64,000 bases of DNA from Sphingobium limneticum (GCF_008710155.1 NZ_VYPZ01000004.1:62001-126000); one strand, 5' to 3'. Positions 1-7,333 are shown, counted from the stretch's first letter. Notes: generated by a model not told the origin, from the letters alone. A program made the numbers and translations.

Positions 1-49
1 AGGTGCCGCCTTTTGCGGTTTTTGGGGCGGCTTTTTGGGAGGATGGGAC

Positions 50-358
50 ATGAAAGAGGAGATGCTGGCGCGGCTGGTCGCGCAGGCGGAGGGGCGGCCG
101 ATGGATATGGTCACCGTCCGCGCGCTGATCGAGGAGGCGAGCGATCTGGGGGCGGAGCGGGCGTTGGAGCGGCTGGGCCTGGCGGACCGGCGCGCGGAGG
201 GCGATGTGCGGGAGTTGCGCGAATTGCTGTCCGCCTGGCGCGACGCGAAGAAGGCGGCGCGCGGGGCGGTGATCGGTTGGGTCGTGCGGATCGCGATGGC
301 GATGATCCTGCTGGGGATTGCGGTCAAGGTGGGGCTGGTCGGGTTGGTGCGCGGATAG
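50..358 (+). CDS. DUF6127 family small membrane protein
   Basis: This encodes a 102-aa protein that I place in the DUF6127 family, a sphingomonad family found inside GTA clusters between portal and prohead protease; its function is unknown. The first 80 residues are charged and helical (EEASDLGAERALERLGL, then ELRELLSAWRDAKKAAR). The last 25 form one hydrophobic segment (VVRIAMAMILLGIAVKVGL), which predicts a C-terminal membrane anchor. The ATG at 50 is chosen because GGGAGG lies about 7 bases upstream; an in-frame TTG at 35 is less likely. The protease gene follows 40 bp downstream on the same strand. The family call is from memory of the pattern and not from a search. Confidence 0.6.
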   Translation: MKEEMLARLVAQAEGRPMDMVTVRALIEEASDLGAERALERLGLADRRAEGDVRELRELLSAWRDAKKAARGAVIGWVVRIAMAMILLGIAVKVGLVGLVRG

Positions 359-398
359 CCGCGTGCTTCGACAGGCTCGGGACGAACGGGGGTGAGGG

Positions 399-800
399 AT
401 GGAGGGCGATGTGCGCTTTGCCGGCTATGCGGCGATATTCGACCGGGTGGACCGGGGCGGCGATGTGGTGCGGGCGGGGGCCTTTGGCGCGATCGATCCG
501 GCGGGCGTGCCTTTATTGTGGCAACATGGGCCGGGGCAGGTGATCGGTGTTGTGGAAAAGGCGCTGGAGGACGCGCGGGGGCTGCGCGTGATCGGCCGGG
601 TGTCGCGGCGCACGGCGGCGGGGCGCGAGGCGGCGGCGGCTTTGGCGCGGGGGGCGCTGGACGGGCTGAGTTTTGGGTATCGGGTGCGGGTGGCACGGGG
701 CGTGGGGCCGCGCGAGTTGCTGGGGCTGGACCTGGTGGAGGTCAGCCTGGTGACGCATCCGATGCAGGATTTGGCGCGGGTGGTGGCGGTGGAGGGGTAG
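399..800 (+). CDS. HK97-family prohead protease (GTA gp4-like)
   Basis: This 133-aa serine protease would mature the capsid by removing the scaffold region of the major capsid protein. The fold signature is visible: FAGYAAIF(D)R near the N terminus, the catalytic His in LWQHGP (about residue 48), and the catalytic Ser in LDGLSFGYR (about residue 90) followed by the ELLGLDLVEVSLVTHPM strand. It is short for the family (often 150-200 aa) but in the range of RcGTA gp4. It lies directly before the capsid gene, the usual order. A 280-bp gap containing two repeat copies and a hairpin now separates it from the capsid gene. Confidence 0.9.
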   Translation: MEGDVRFAGYAAIFDRVDRGGDVVRAGAFGAIDPAGVPLLWQHGPGQVIGVVEKALEDARGLRVIGRVSRRTAAGREAAAALARGALDGLSFGYRVRVARGVGPRELLGLDLVEVSLVTHPMQDLARVVAVEG

Positions 801-806
801 TGTTTT

Positions 807-877
807 CCCCCTCATCCAACTTCGCCTAGCCAGCAGGCTAGCATGGCTTCGTATCCTTCTCCCCCGAGGGAAGAAGG
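807..877 (+). repeat. Sphingomonad intergenic repeat, copy 1
   Basis: This is a ~70-bp element starting CCCCCTCATCCAACTTCG and ending CGTATCCTTCTCCCCC plus a G-rich complement (GAGGGAAGAAGG). Three more copies occur in this window (966, 2231, 23388). The ends are mutually complementary (CCTTCTCCCCC against GGGAAGAAGG), so it can fold. A T-run (TTTTTT) follows. Confidence 0.75.
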
Positions 878-965
878 TTTTTTATGTGACGCCCAGCCAT
901 TGCAGGCCGCCGGGTAGTATAGTCGAGTTGTAGGACGGGGTTGGGGTGGCGGCAAGAGCGCCGAT

Positions 966-1034
966 CCCCCTCTCCAACTGCGTCTAGGCGGCGCCGCCGC
1001 CAAGACTTCGTATCCTCTCCCCTGAAGGGGCGAG
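966..1034 (+). repeat. Sphingomonad intergenic repeat, copy 2
   Basis: This is the second, more diverged copy of the repeat at 807, in the same orientation (CCCCCTCTCCAACTGCG at the left, CGTATCCTCTCCCCTG and a G-rich arm at the right). It sits 88 bp after copy 1 and just before a hairpin at 1043. Together the two copies fill the gap between protease and capsid genes. Confidence 0.65.
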
Positions 1035-1042
1035 GAAAATAT

Positions 1043-1070
1043 GGGCGGTCCATCTGGGCCGCCCTTTTTT
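1043..1070 (+). terminator. Terminator-like hairpin upstream of capsid gene
   Basis: GGGCGG (1043-1048) pairs with CCGCCC (1059-1064), followed by six T (1065-1070). This has the form of a rho-independent terminator. It lies 13 bp before the capsid start, inside what should be one GTA operon. It could attenuate transcription or reflect import with the adjacent repeat. Confidence 0.6.
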
Positions 1071-1082
1071 GTGGAGACGGGT

Positions 1083-2210
1083 ATGACGGATCAGGTGGTG
1101 GATAGCTTGGAAGCCAGTTTCGATGCGGTGTTGCAGGGGGAGCGGATCGAGGGGTTGGAGGGTGAGATTGCGGCGCTGAAGGGGGCGTTGCTGGCGCAGC
1201 AGCGGCCGGCGCTCGATGGGGTGAAGGGTGGCGCTGTCGATCCCGCGCGGGCGGCGTTCGTCGATCGCTATTTGCGGCAGGGGCATGAGGCGGGGGTCGA
1301 GTTGAAGAGCTTTTCGGGCGCCAGCGGCGCGGCGGGGGGCTATGCGGTGCCGCGCGAGATCGATCAACTGATCGGATCGACGCTGAAGGGGATTTCGCCG
1401 ATCCGCGCCATCGCCAATGTCGTGCGCACCGGGACGGCGGGCTATCGCAAGCTGGTGAGCGCGGGCGGCATCGTGTCGGGCTGGGCGAGCGAGACGGGCG
1501 CGCGGGCCGAGACGGGGACGCCGAGCTTCAACGAAATCGCGCCTCCGGCTGGTGAATTGTTTGCCAATCCGGCGGCGTCGCAGGCCATGCTGGACGATGC
1601 GCAGTTCGATGTCGAAGCCTGGCTGGCCGGCGAGATTGCGCGGGAATTCGCGGTCGCGGAGGGGGCGGCCTTCGTCAGCGGCAATGGGACGAACAAGCCC
1701 AAGGGCTTCCTGACCTATACGACCACCAACGAGGCGGACAGCGTGCGTGCGTTCGGGTCGCTGCAATATGTGGCGTCGGGCGCGGCGGGCGGCTTTGCGG
1801 CTTCGAACCCGCAGGACAGGCTGATCGACCTGGTGCAGAGCCTGCGTGCGCCGTACCGGCAGGGGGCGAGTTTCGTGATGAACGGCGCCACGCTGGCGGC
1901 GGTGCGCAAGATGAAGACGAGCGACGGCGCGTTCATCTGGCAGCCGGGGCTGACGGGCGGGCAGTCCGCGACGTTGCTGGGCTATCCGGTGGTCGAGGCC
2001 GAGGACATGCCCGATATCGCCGCGAACAGCCTGTCGATCGCCTTCGGCAATTTCCAGGCCGGCTATGTCATCGCCGAACGCAGCGACACGAGCATCCTGC
2101 GCGATCCGTTCAGCAACAAGCCGTTCGTGCATTTCTATGCGGTCAAGCGGATCGGCGGCGCTGTGGCCAATTCGGAGGCGATCAAATTGATGAAGTTTGC
2201 GGCTTCTTGA
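1083..2210 (+). CDS. HK97-family phage major capsid protein (GTA gp5-like)
   Basis: This 375-aa protein would form the icosahedral shell. The first ~60 residues (SLEASFDAVLQ to ALLAQQRPALDG) are a helical delta/scaffold domain that the upstream protease would remove. The mature part starts near ARAAFVDRYLRQG. It contains the family blocks SGAAGGYAVPREIDQLI, VRTGTAGYRKLVSAGG, ASETGARAETGTPSFNEI (E-loop region), EFAVAEGAAFVSGNGTNKPKGFLTY and the C-terminal FGNFQAGYVIAERSDTSILRDPFSNKPFVHFYAVKRIGG. The ATG at 1083 is preferred over an in-frame ATG at 1041, which would translate through the hairpin. Length and order match RcGTA gp5. Confidence 0.95.
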   Translation: MTDQVVDSLEASFDAVLQGERIEGLEGEIAALKGALLAQQRPALDGVKGGAVDPARAAFVDRYLRQGHEAGVELKSFSGASGAAGGYAVPREIDQLIGSTLKGISPIRAIANVVRTGTAGYRKLVSAGGIVSGWASETGARAETGTPSFNEIAPPAGELFANPAASQAMLDDAQFDVEAWLAGEIAREFAVAEGAAFVSGNGTNKPKGFLTYTTTNEADSVRAFGSLQYVASGAAGGFAASNPQDRLIDLVQSLRAPYRQGASFVMNGATLAAVRKMKTSDGAFIWQPGLTGGQSATLLGYPVVEAEDMPDIAANSLSIAFGNFQAGYVIAERSDTSILRDPFSNKPFVHFYAVKRIGGAVANSEAIKLMKFAAS

Positions 2211-2230
2211 TGACGGGAGGGGGCGTGCTG

Positions 2231-2301
2231 CCCCCTCATCCAACTGCGCCTAGCCAGCAAGCTGGCAAGGCTTCGTATCCTTCTCCCCCAAGGGGAGAAG
2301 G
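2231..2301 (+). repeat. Sphingomonad intergenic repeat, copy 3
   Basis: This is the third copy of the repeat family (CCCCCTCATCCAACTGCG ... CGTATCCTTCTCCCCC AAGGGGAGAAGG), 20 bp after the capsid stop. An open frame runs through it (translation PHPTAPSQQAGKASYPSPP), which extends the next gene's ORF artificially upstream. Confidence 0.75.
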
Positions 2302-2304
2302 TTT

Positions 2305-2336
2305 GGGGGGAGGCTTTTGGGCTTTCCCCCCTTTTT
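2305..2336 (+). terminator. G6/C6 hairpin with T-run before the fibre gene
   Basis: GGGGGG (2305-2310) can pair with CCCCCC (2326-2331), followed by TTTTT (2332-2336). It is terminator-like and directly follows repeat copy 3. Whether it stops transcription in the GTA operon is not known. Confidence 0.45.
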
Positions 2337-2350
2337 CTGGGGGGGTGGCT

Positions 2351-3979
2351 GTGGCGATCACGGGTTGGGAGATGGCGGATCTGGTGCGTGAGGTGTGTCT
2401 GGATGCGGGGGCGGGGCCGCTGATGCTGGGCGGGGCTTTGCCGGGCTATCGTGGTTTTGCGGCCGCGATCAGTGTCGGTGCGACTTTCCCTTATGTGATT
2501 CAGGGGGTGGTCGATCCGGGGCAGTGGGAGGCGGGACGCGGGACGATCAATCCGGGCGGGCGGCTGGTGCGGGTGCCGCATGCCTCTTCGGCCGGGGGCG
2601 AGGCGGTGGATTTCGTCGCGGGGGAGAAGCATGTCGGGCTGGCGCTGCATGCCGACTGGGTCGCGCGGGTCGAGGGGCATGGCCATGGGATCGAGGCGAT
2701 CGAGGGGCTGGCGGCGGCGATCGCGGCTGGCCCTGCTGGCGGTGCGCTGACGAAGGTGGATGATGCCAATGTCAGGCTGACGCTGGGCGGTGAGGCGGCG
2801 ACGGCGTTGCTGACGCCGGCGTCGATCAGCGTGAGTTGGTCGGGACAGTTGGCGGTGGCGCGCGGCGGGACCGGGGCGGCGAGCCTGACCGGCTATGTGA
2901 AGGGGAATGGCGCAGCGGCGATGAGCGCGAGCGCGACCATCCCCGCGAGCGACATCAGCGGGCTGGGCAGCATGGCGGCGCAAAATGCCTCGGCGGTGGC
3001 GATCGGTGGGGGGACGGCGGTCCTGTCCGCCTTCAGCCTGACGCCGGCGTCGGGGCCTGCCCATGCGGCGGTGAGTGCGGTTAACGGGCAGAGTGCGGCG
3101 CTGTCGCTGGGCACCGGCGGGGTGGAGATGTCGCGGGTCGAGCGCATGGCGAGCGCCAATAGCGGGGGCAATGCCGGGTCCGACTTCGCGTTGCGGCGCA
3201 TGGATGATGGCGGCGCGGCGCTGGGGACGGCGATCGCGATTTCGCGGGCGAGCGGGGCCATCAGTTGCAGTGCGAGCAGCGCGCCCGTCCTGTCGGCGGC
3301 GCGGACGGGGAGCAATTTCAATTGCTGCTTTGCGGCGCAGACCAGTGCGGGGACGCTCTATTTCGGCAATGCGGATGGGACGCGCTTTGCCATCGGGCCT
3401 AACAGCAACCTGGCGGTGTCGCCCTATCTGACGGCGAGTGCGACCAGCTTTGCCATCGGCGCGAGCGTGGAGACGAGCTTTGCCAGCGGCGGGCGGCCAT
3501 TGACGGATAATGGGCTGGCATGGGGCACGGCGGCCTATCGTTGGTCCACCATTTATGCCGCAAGCGGGACGATCAATACATCCGATGCGCGGGCCAAATG
3601 CGATGTCGGCGCGGCGGATGCGGCGCTGATCGAGGCATGGGGCGCGGTCGAATGGCAGCGCTATCGCTTCGTCGAGGCGGTGGCGGAAAAGGGCGAGGAT
3701 GCGCGCTGGCATATGGGGCTGGTGGCGCAGCAGGTGCGCGACGCGATCGACCAGCAATTGGGTACGGGCGCGGCGCTGCGATGGGGGCTGGTGTGCCACG
3801 ACAGTTGGGAGGCCGTGCCCGCGCAGGACGGGGTGCCGGCGCGGGCGGCGGGCGACCGGTGGGGACTGCGATACGATGAATGTTTCGCGCTGGAGGCGGT
3901 GTGGCAGCGGCGGGCTATCGCGCGGCTGGAGGCAAGATTGGCTTTGCTGGAAGGGGAAAGCGGCCATGCTGGCGGGTGA
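2351..3979 (+). CDS. Phage tail-fibre-like protein with C-terminal S74 chaperone domain
   Basis: This is a fibre of ~542 aa. The N-terminal ~100 residues (WEMADLVREVCLDAGAGPL to VDFVAGEKHVGL) look like the particle-attachment domain common to phage fibres. The middle is Gly/Ala/Ser-rich beta-fibre sequence with a RGGTGAASLTGYVKGNG repeat-type motif. The C terminus carries an intramolecular chaperone (peptidase S74) signature: NTSDARAKCDV with the candidate self-cleavage Ser, YRFVEAVAEKG, MGLVAQQVRDAI and a final coiled coil (ALEAVWQRRAIARLEARLALLEG). GTG at 2351 is preferred (G-run 6 bp upstream); ATG 2372 is possible. It is placed between capsid and adaptor genes, where RcGTA has no fibre. 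Confidence 0.8.
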   Translation: MAITGWEMADLVREVCLDAGAGPLMLGGALPGYRGFAAAISVGATFPYVIQGVVDPGQWEAGRGTINPGGRLVRVPHASSAGGEAVDFVAGEKHVGLALHADWVARVEGHGHGIEAIEGLAAAIAAGPAGGALTKVDDANVRLTLGGEAATALLTPASISVSWSGQLAVARGGTGAASLTGYVKGNGAAAMSASATIPASDISGLGSMAAQNASAVAIGGGTAVLSAFSLTPASGPAHAAVSAVNGQSAALSLGTGGVEMSRVERMASANSGGNAGSDFALRRMDDGGAALGTAIAISRASGAISCSASSAPVLSAARTGSNFNCCFAAQTSAGTLYFGNADGTRFAIGPNSNLAVSPYLTASATSFAIGASVETSFASGGRPLTDNGLAWGTAAYRWSTIYAASGTINTSDARAKCDVGAADAALIEAWGAVEWQRYRFVEAVAEKGEDARWHMGLVAQQVRDAIDQQLGTGAALRWGLVCHDSWEAVPAQDGVPARAAGDRWGLRYDECFALEAVWQRRAIARLEARLALLEGESGHAGG

Positions 3980-4133
3980 GGCGATCGGCGCGGGCGCGCT
4001 GGGCACGGTGCGGGTGACGGGCCTGTGGCGGGGGCCATGGGGATGGGGCGTGCGGCCGGGGTTGGAGGCGCGCGTGGGAACGCGGGACGGCGCGATGCGG
4101 CCCGAAGCGAATAAGGGGAGCAAGGTGCGATGA
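3966..4133 (+). CDS. Small 55-aa protein, overlaps fibre end
   Basis: This is a small ORF starting with ATG 14 bp inside the end of the fibre gene, with AGGGGAAAG about 6 bp upstream. It ends by ATGA overlap with the next gene, so the three are probably translationally coupled. It begins MLAGEAIGAGALGTVRVTG. Short AIG/ALG motifs of this kind occur in small phage structural ORFs, but I cannot assign a function. Both overlaps and the ribosome site argue that it is real. Confidence 0.5.
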   Translation: MLAGEAIGAGALGTVRVTGLWRGPWGWGVRPGLEARVGTRDGAMRPEANKGSKVR

Positions 4134-4408
4134 GCCTGACTGTCAAAGACCCGCAGGCGGGGGTGGATCATGCGATCGACTGGTCCGCCTATCTGGCGGG
4201 GCAGAGCCTGGTGGCGAGCCTGTGGACGGTGGCGCCGCAGGAAGAAGGCGGGCTGGCGATCGAGGCGAGCGCGTTCGAGGCGCAGCGCAGCAGCGCGCGG
4301 GTGAACGGTGGAATTGTTGGGCGCGTCTATCGGCTGACCAATCGCGTCACCTTGTCCGACGGGCAGGTGGATGAACGGTCGGTGACGATGCGGGTGGAGG
4401 AGCGCTGA
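4130..4408 (+). CDS. Phage fibre-tail adaptor-like protein
   Basis: This 92-aa protein begins with the pattern KDPQAGVDHAIDWSAYLAG and ends GRVYRLTNRVTLSDGQVDERSVTMRVEER. This resembles small phage proteins named fibre-tail adaptor, which have a beta-sandwich ending in a conserved NRVxxxDGxxDERS strand. ATGA overlap couples it to the 55-aa ORF upstream. Its position right after a fibre gene supports a role in attaching that fibre. The family name is a pattern match. Confidence 0.6.
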   Translation: MSLTVKDPQAGVDHAIDWSAYLAGQSLVASLWTVAPQEEGGLAIEASAFEAQRSSARVNGGIVGRVYRLTNRVTLSDGQVDERSVTMRVEER

Positions 4409-4413
4409 AAGCG

Positions 4414-4950
4414 ATGGTGGACGAGAGCGAGAGCGGGGCGCTGGCGGCATCGCTGGCGGAGTTGAAGGCCTATTTGCGGATCGAGACGGCGGGCGAGGAT
4501 GCGGTGCTGGCGGGCTTGCTGCGCAGCGCGGCGGCGTTGTGCGAGCAGTTTACCGGGCAATGGCTGGTGCGGCGCGCGGTGGGCGAGACGGTGGCATGCG
4601 ATGGCAGCTGGCAAAGGCTGGCCGCACGGCCGGTGGCGGCGATCGACGAGGTCGAGGCGGTGGATGGCGAGGGCGTGGTGCTGGCGTTGCCGGTGGAGGC
4701 CTATGCGATCGACATCGACGCAGCGGGCGACGGATGGGTGCGATCGACGCGGGCGCGGGCGGGCGAGCGGTTGAAGATACGCTATCGCGCGGGAATGGCG
4801 GCGGAGATGAATGGGCTGCCGGAACCGCTGCGGCAGGGGATCGTGCGGCTGGCGGCGGAGCATTTTTCGGCGCGGGGGGCGGAGAGCGCGGCGCCGCCGG
4901 CGGTGGTGAGCGCGCTGTGGCGGCCGTTCCGGCGGATGCGGCTGGCATGA
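4414..4950 (+). CDS. Head-tail connector/adaptor protein (GTA gp6-like)
   Basis: This 178-aa protein matches the phage head-tail connector family. It has an N-terminal helical bundle (LAELKAYLRIETAGEDAVLAGLL, AAALCEQFTGQWLVRR), a central beta domain (RPVAAIDEVEAVDGEG, VEAYAIDIDAAGDGWVR) and the terminal helix EPLRQGIVRLAAEHF. In RcGTA, gp6 forms the ring between portal and stopper. The gene starts 8 bp after the adaptor-like ORF and overlaps the next gene by ATGA, so these genes form a tight operon. Confidence 0.85.
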   Translation: MVDESESGALAASLAELKAYLRIETAGEDAVLAGLLRSAAALCEQFTGQWLVRRAVGETVACDGSWQRLAARPVAAIDEVEAVDGEGVVLALPVEAYAIDIDAAGDGWVRSTRARAGERLKIRYRAGMAAEMNGLPEPLRQGIVRLAAEHFSARGAESAAPPAVVSALWRPFRRMRLA

Positions 4951-5138
4951 GGGGGCGATTGGTGGCGCTGTTGGAGGCGCGGGCGGCGGCGCGGCGGATG
5001 CGGATCGTGGCGGCGTTGGGGGATATGGGCGTCGAGGCTGTGGTGGAGGGGGAGGATGTGCGGGCGTCCGGGGCTGGGCTGATGGGGCGCTGGTGGCGGG
5101 ATCTTGGGCTGCGGGACGCGGGGAGGGACCGGATATGA
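4947..5138 (+). CDS. 63-aa protein at the gp7 (stopper) position
   Basis: This short Arg-rich protein (MRGRLVALLEARAAARRMRIV to GRDRI) is bounded by ATGA overlaps on both sides, so it is a real operon member. RcGTA has the ~110-aa stopper gp7 at this position. The present ORF is about half that length and I see no clear stopper motif. It may be a reduced or unrelated substitute. A small basic alpha/beta unit (MRIVAALGDMGVEAVVEGEDVRASG) is all I can describe. Confidence 0.55.
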   Translation: MRGRLVALLEARAAARRMRIVAALGDMGVEAVVEGEDVRASGAGLMGRWWRDLGLRDAGRDRI

Positions 5139-5551
5139 GCGCGGAAGTGGTGGCGCGGGCGGCGGTGATCGCGGCATTGCAGGCGGACGGGGCGCTGATG
5201 GATGGGCTGAATGGCCTGTTCGATGGCGATCCGGGGCGGGCGAGCGTGCCCTATGCCTATGTCGATGTCTGTATCGGGGCGGACTGGGGCGGGAAGAATA
5301 TGGACGGGCGGGAGGTGCGGATCAGTCTCGCGCTGCGCGTGGGGGATGAGGCGGCACGGTGGCTGGGCGACATGATCGCGCGGATCGATGCGGTGGTGGC
5401 GGGGCTGGGCGTGCAGGATGGGTGGCGGATCGTCACTGCGCGGCTGGTGCGATCGCGGGTGGCGCGGGAAGAAGGGCGCGACGGGGGGCGGGCGCCTGCG
5501 GGATGGCGGGCGGTGATCGACTATCGGTTGCGGATGGTGCGGGAGGGGTGA
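5135..5551 (+). CDS. DUF3168 tail terminator (GTA gp8-like)
   Basis: This 138-aa DUF3168 protein corresponds to RcGTA gp8, the ring that closes the tail tube at the head side. It shows the family pattern: an N-terminal helix (AAVIAALQADGALMDGL), VPYAYVDVCIGADWGGKNMDGREVRISLALRV in the core, DMIARIDAVVAGL, and the final strand WRAVIDYRLRMVREG. The ATG at 5135 overlaps the previous stop (ATGA) and is preferred to an in-frame start at 5093. The tail-tube gene would normally follow at once. Here an 840-bp insertion with repeats and an antisense gene intervenes. Confidence 0.85.
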   Translation: MSAEVVARAAVIAALQADGALMDGLNGLFDGDPGRASVPYAYVDVCIGADWGGKNMDGREVRISLALRVGDEAARWLGDMIARIDAVVAGLGVQDGWRIVTARLVRSRVAREEGRDGGRAPAGWRAVIDYRLRMVREG

Positions 5552-5929
5552 GGGGTATCACGCCGTAGGCATTTAGAGTCTGATGGCTTGAGACGGATCC
5601 ATTACGTCATCGCGAGCGGAGCGTGGCGATCCACTGTCGCGCTTGTGGATCGCCACGCTTCGTTCGTGCCTCTGCGAGCCTTATTTTGGTTCGCGCGGAG
5701 GCGCGGAGACACGGAGGCGTTTTGCCTTGCTCCGCGGCTCCGCGGCTCCGCGTGAATAATTTGCTGCGTGCGGCGCCATGACTGCCTGCGGCGCCATGAC
5801 TGCCTTCGTCATGCAGGGCTGGACGCGGCATCCTGTTTTTTCTCGCTCATAGTGCGGGAAGAAAGCGGGGCCCCGGATCAAGTCCGGGGTGACGGCTTCT
5901 GGCGATGTCAGGCGCCATGATTGTCGCGG
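5552..5929. repeat. Repeat-rich spacer inside the GTA cluster
   Basis: No gene is seen in this 378-bp stretch. It holds several intergenic repeat types. CATCGCGAGCGGAGCGTGG with GATCCACTG (~5609) is mirrored by GTGGATCGCCACGCTTCG (~5645). A CGCGGAGGCGCGGAGACACG stretch (~5694) and CTCCGCGGCTCCGCGGCTCC (~5731) follow. Two tandem copies of a CTGCGGCGCCATGACTGCC unit (~5769) come next, then CCCCGGATCAAGTCCGGGG (~5871). It looks like accreted short repeats at an insertion point. Confidence 0.6.
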
Positions 5930-6253
5930 TCAGCGGGGTTGGCTGCTTTCTTCATATTCGCTGGTGATCTTGTCGACATATTCGCTGATCTGGTCGTCCG
6001 CGTCCGAATTGGCGGCGGCGTCGGACATCTTGTCGGCCTTGTCGGAGGCGACGATCGCCGAGCGGAAGGCGGCTTCCTTGTCGGCGCAGGCCTTTTTGGC
6101 TGCCGACTGGAAATCGCCGACGGCCAGCTTCTTGTCGAGGGCGGGCTGGACCTGGGCGCTCAGGCATTTGGAAAAATCCTTGCGCCCGGTGCCGACCGCG
6201 TCGGCGGACGGCGCGGTGGCCAGCATCATCATGAGCGAAGCAGCAACAATCAT
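5930..6253 (-). CDS. Small exported protein, antisense in GTA cluster
   Basis: This is a 107-aa protein read against the GTA operon. The N terminus MIVAASLMMMLATAPSADA is a signal peptide with probable cleavage after ADA. The mature part is ~88 aa, charged, with two Cys (FSKCLSAQ and KKACADKE) that could form a disulfide, and no family I recognise. The start at 6253 has GGAGAGG just upstream; the longer ORF to 6454 lacks support. It sits between gp8 and gp9 with a repeat-filled 3' flank, as expected for a gene inserted into the cluster. Confidence 0.7.
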   Translation of the reverse strand: MIVAASLMMMLATAPSADAVGTGRKDFSKCLSAQVQPALDKKLAVGDFQSAAKKACADKEAAFRSAIVASDKADKMSDAAANSDADDQISEYVDKITSEYEESSQPR

Positions 6254-6390
6254 ACAGACCTCTCCATAAGCGGCGCAGGACGGTTGCGACCTGATGGTCG
6301 GGCCGGCGCCGAGTCCCCTAATTTTTCGCGATTTTCCGGGTGGGAACAGGGTGTTGCCCGCGTCGGGATCGCTTGTCGGGAGAATGCGCC

Positions 6391-6798
6391 ATGGGCGTCG
6401 AAAAGGGAAGTACGTTTCTGTTGAAAGTGGGCGATGGCAACATGCCTGCAACATATGCGACCGTGGCCGGCATGCGGACCACGCAGCTGTCCGTCAACGG
6501 CGAGGCGGTGAACATCACCAGCAAGGATTCGGGCGGCTGGCGCGAATTGCTGTCGGGCGCAGGGGTGCGGTCCGTCAGCGTATCGGCGGCGGGGCTGTTC
6601 ACGGGCTCTGCGGCCGAGGTGAGGGTGCGCGGCCATGCGCTGGCCGGGACGATCGAGCAATATGAGCTGAGTTTCGAAAGCGGCGAGCGGATGCGCGGGC
6701 GATTCCTGGTCACGCGGCTGGACTATGCCGGCGATTATAATGGCGAGCGCAATTATGCGCTGAGCCTGGAAAGCTCAGGTCCGGTGGTGAGCGAATGA
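6391..6798 (+). CDS. Phage major tail (tube) protein (GTA gp9-like)
   Basis: This 135-aa tail tube protein corresponds to RcGTA gp9. Typical features are MGVEKGSTFLLKVG at the N terminus, TVAGMRTTQLSVNGEAVNITSKDSGGWRELL (a family signature) and the C-terminal YNGERNYALSLESSGPV. Hexamers of this protein stack to form the tail tube. The ATG at 6391 is chosen because the family starts at MG-x-x-KG; an in-frame GTG/ATG upstream would add unrelated residues. The stop overlaps the next start (ATGA). Confidence 0.93.
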   Translation: MGVEKGSTFLLKVGDGNMPATYATVAGMRTTQLSVNGEAVNITSKDSGGWRELLSGAGVRSVSVSAAGLFTGSAAEVRVRGHALAGTIEQYELSFESGERMRGRFLVTRLDYAGDYNGERNYALSLESSGPVVSE

Positions 6799-7109
6799 GC
6801 GCCGGGGTGGCGAACCCCGCGCGCGGGGAAGCGGCGCTGGATCTGGGCGGGGAGCGGCTGGCGCTGCGGCCGAGTTTCGGGGCGCTGGTGGCGGCGGAAC
6901 AGGAATTGGGGCCGCTGTTCGATCTGGTCGAGCGGGCGGCGGACGGGAAATTGTCGCTGGCCGATCTGGTCGCGCTCTTCTGGCATTGTCTGGTGGATCG
7001 CGACGCGCTGAGCCGCGAGGCGCTGGGCGAGGCGATCGTCGCGGTGGGGCTGGCGAAGGTGACGCCGGTGCTGAAAGCGATCTTGCAACAGATATTGGCG
7101 GGAAAATGA
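6795..7109 (+). CDS. Tail assembly chaperone (GTA gp10-like)
   Basis: This 104-aa protein of the GTA gp10 type has LDLGGERLALRPSFGALVAAEQELGPLFDLVERAADGKLSLADLVALFWHCL. That matches the gene-transfer-agent family with a short beta hairpin then helices. Such proteins chaperone tape measure and tube assembly. It is coupled by ATGA overlaps to the tube gene before and to gp10.1 after it. Confidence 0.88.
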   Translation: MSAGVANPARGEAALDLGGERLALRPSFGALVAAEQELGPLFDLVERAADGKLSLADLVALFWHCLVDRDALSREALGEAIVAVGLAKVTPVLKAILQQILAGK

Positions 7110-7303
7110 CGCGCTTTGCCGATGCGGCGGGGCGGCTGGCGGGGGTGGCCGGGTGGCTGCTGGGCTGGCGGCCCGATGAGTTCTGGCGCGCGACCCCGGC
7201 GGAACTGGCGGCGGTGTTGCGCGCGGCGCGGGGGGAGGAAGCGGCGGAGGCCGGGGTGGATGGGGCGGAGTTGGGGCGGTTGATGGGGGTGATGCCGGAT
7301 TGA
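7106..7303 (+). CDS. Second tail assembly chaperone (GTA gp10.1-like, Phage_TAC_2 type)
   Basis: This is a 65-aa protein with the pattern GVAGWLLGWRPDEFWRATPAELAAVL, typical of the small phage tail assembly chaperone that follows gp10 in RcGTA-like clusters. It overlaps gp10 by ATGA. In many tailed phages a comparable pair is made by frameshifting; here they are two separate coupled ORFs. Confidence 0.85.
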   Translation: MTRFADAAGRLAGVAGWLLGWRPDEFWRATPAELAAVLRAARGEEAAEAGVDGAELGRLMGVMPD

Positions 7304-7333
7304 GGGCATGACGGTGAGTGTGTGGGGCACGCC

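Noticed and set aside
2135..4450. Minus-strand 771-aa open frame across capsid end and fibre gene
   Set aside because: The Arg/His/Pro-rich composition is a reading-frame shadow of G-rich GTA codons. The + strand genes have clear families.
5769..5812. Tandem CTGCGGCGCCATGACTGCC units as a CRISPR or VNTR
   Set aside because: There are only two copies with no spacers. No CRISPR array was found anywhere in the window.
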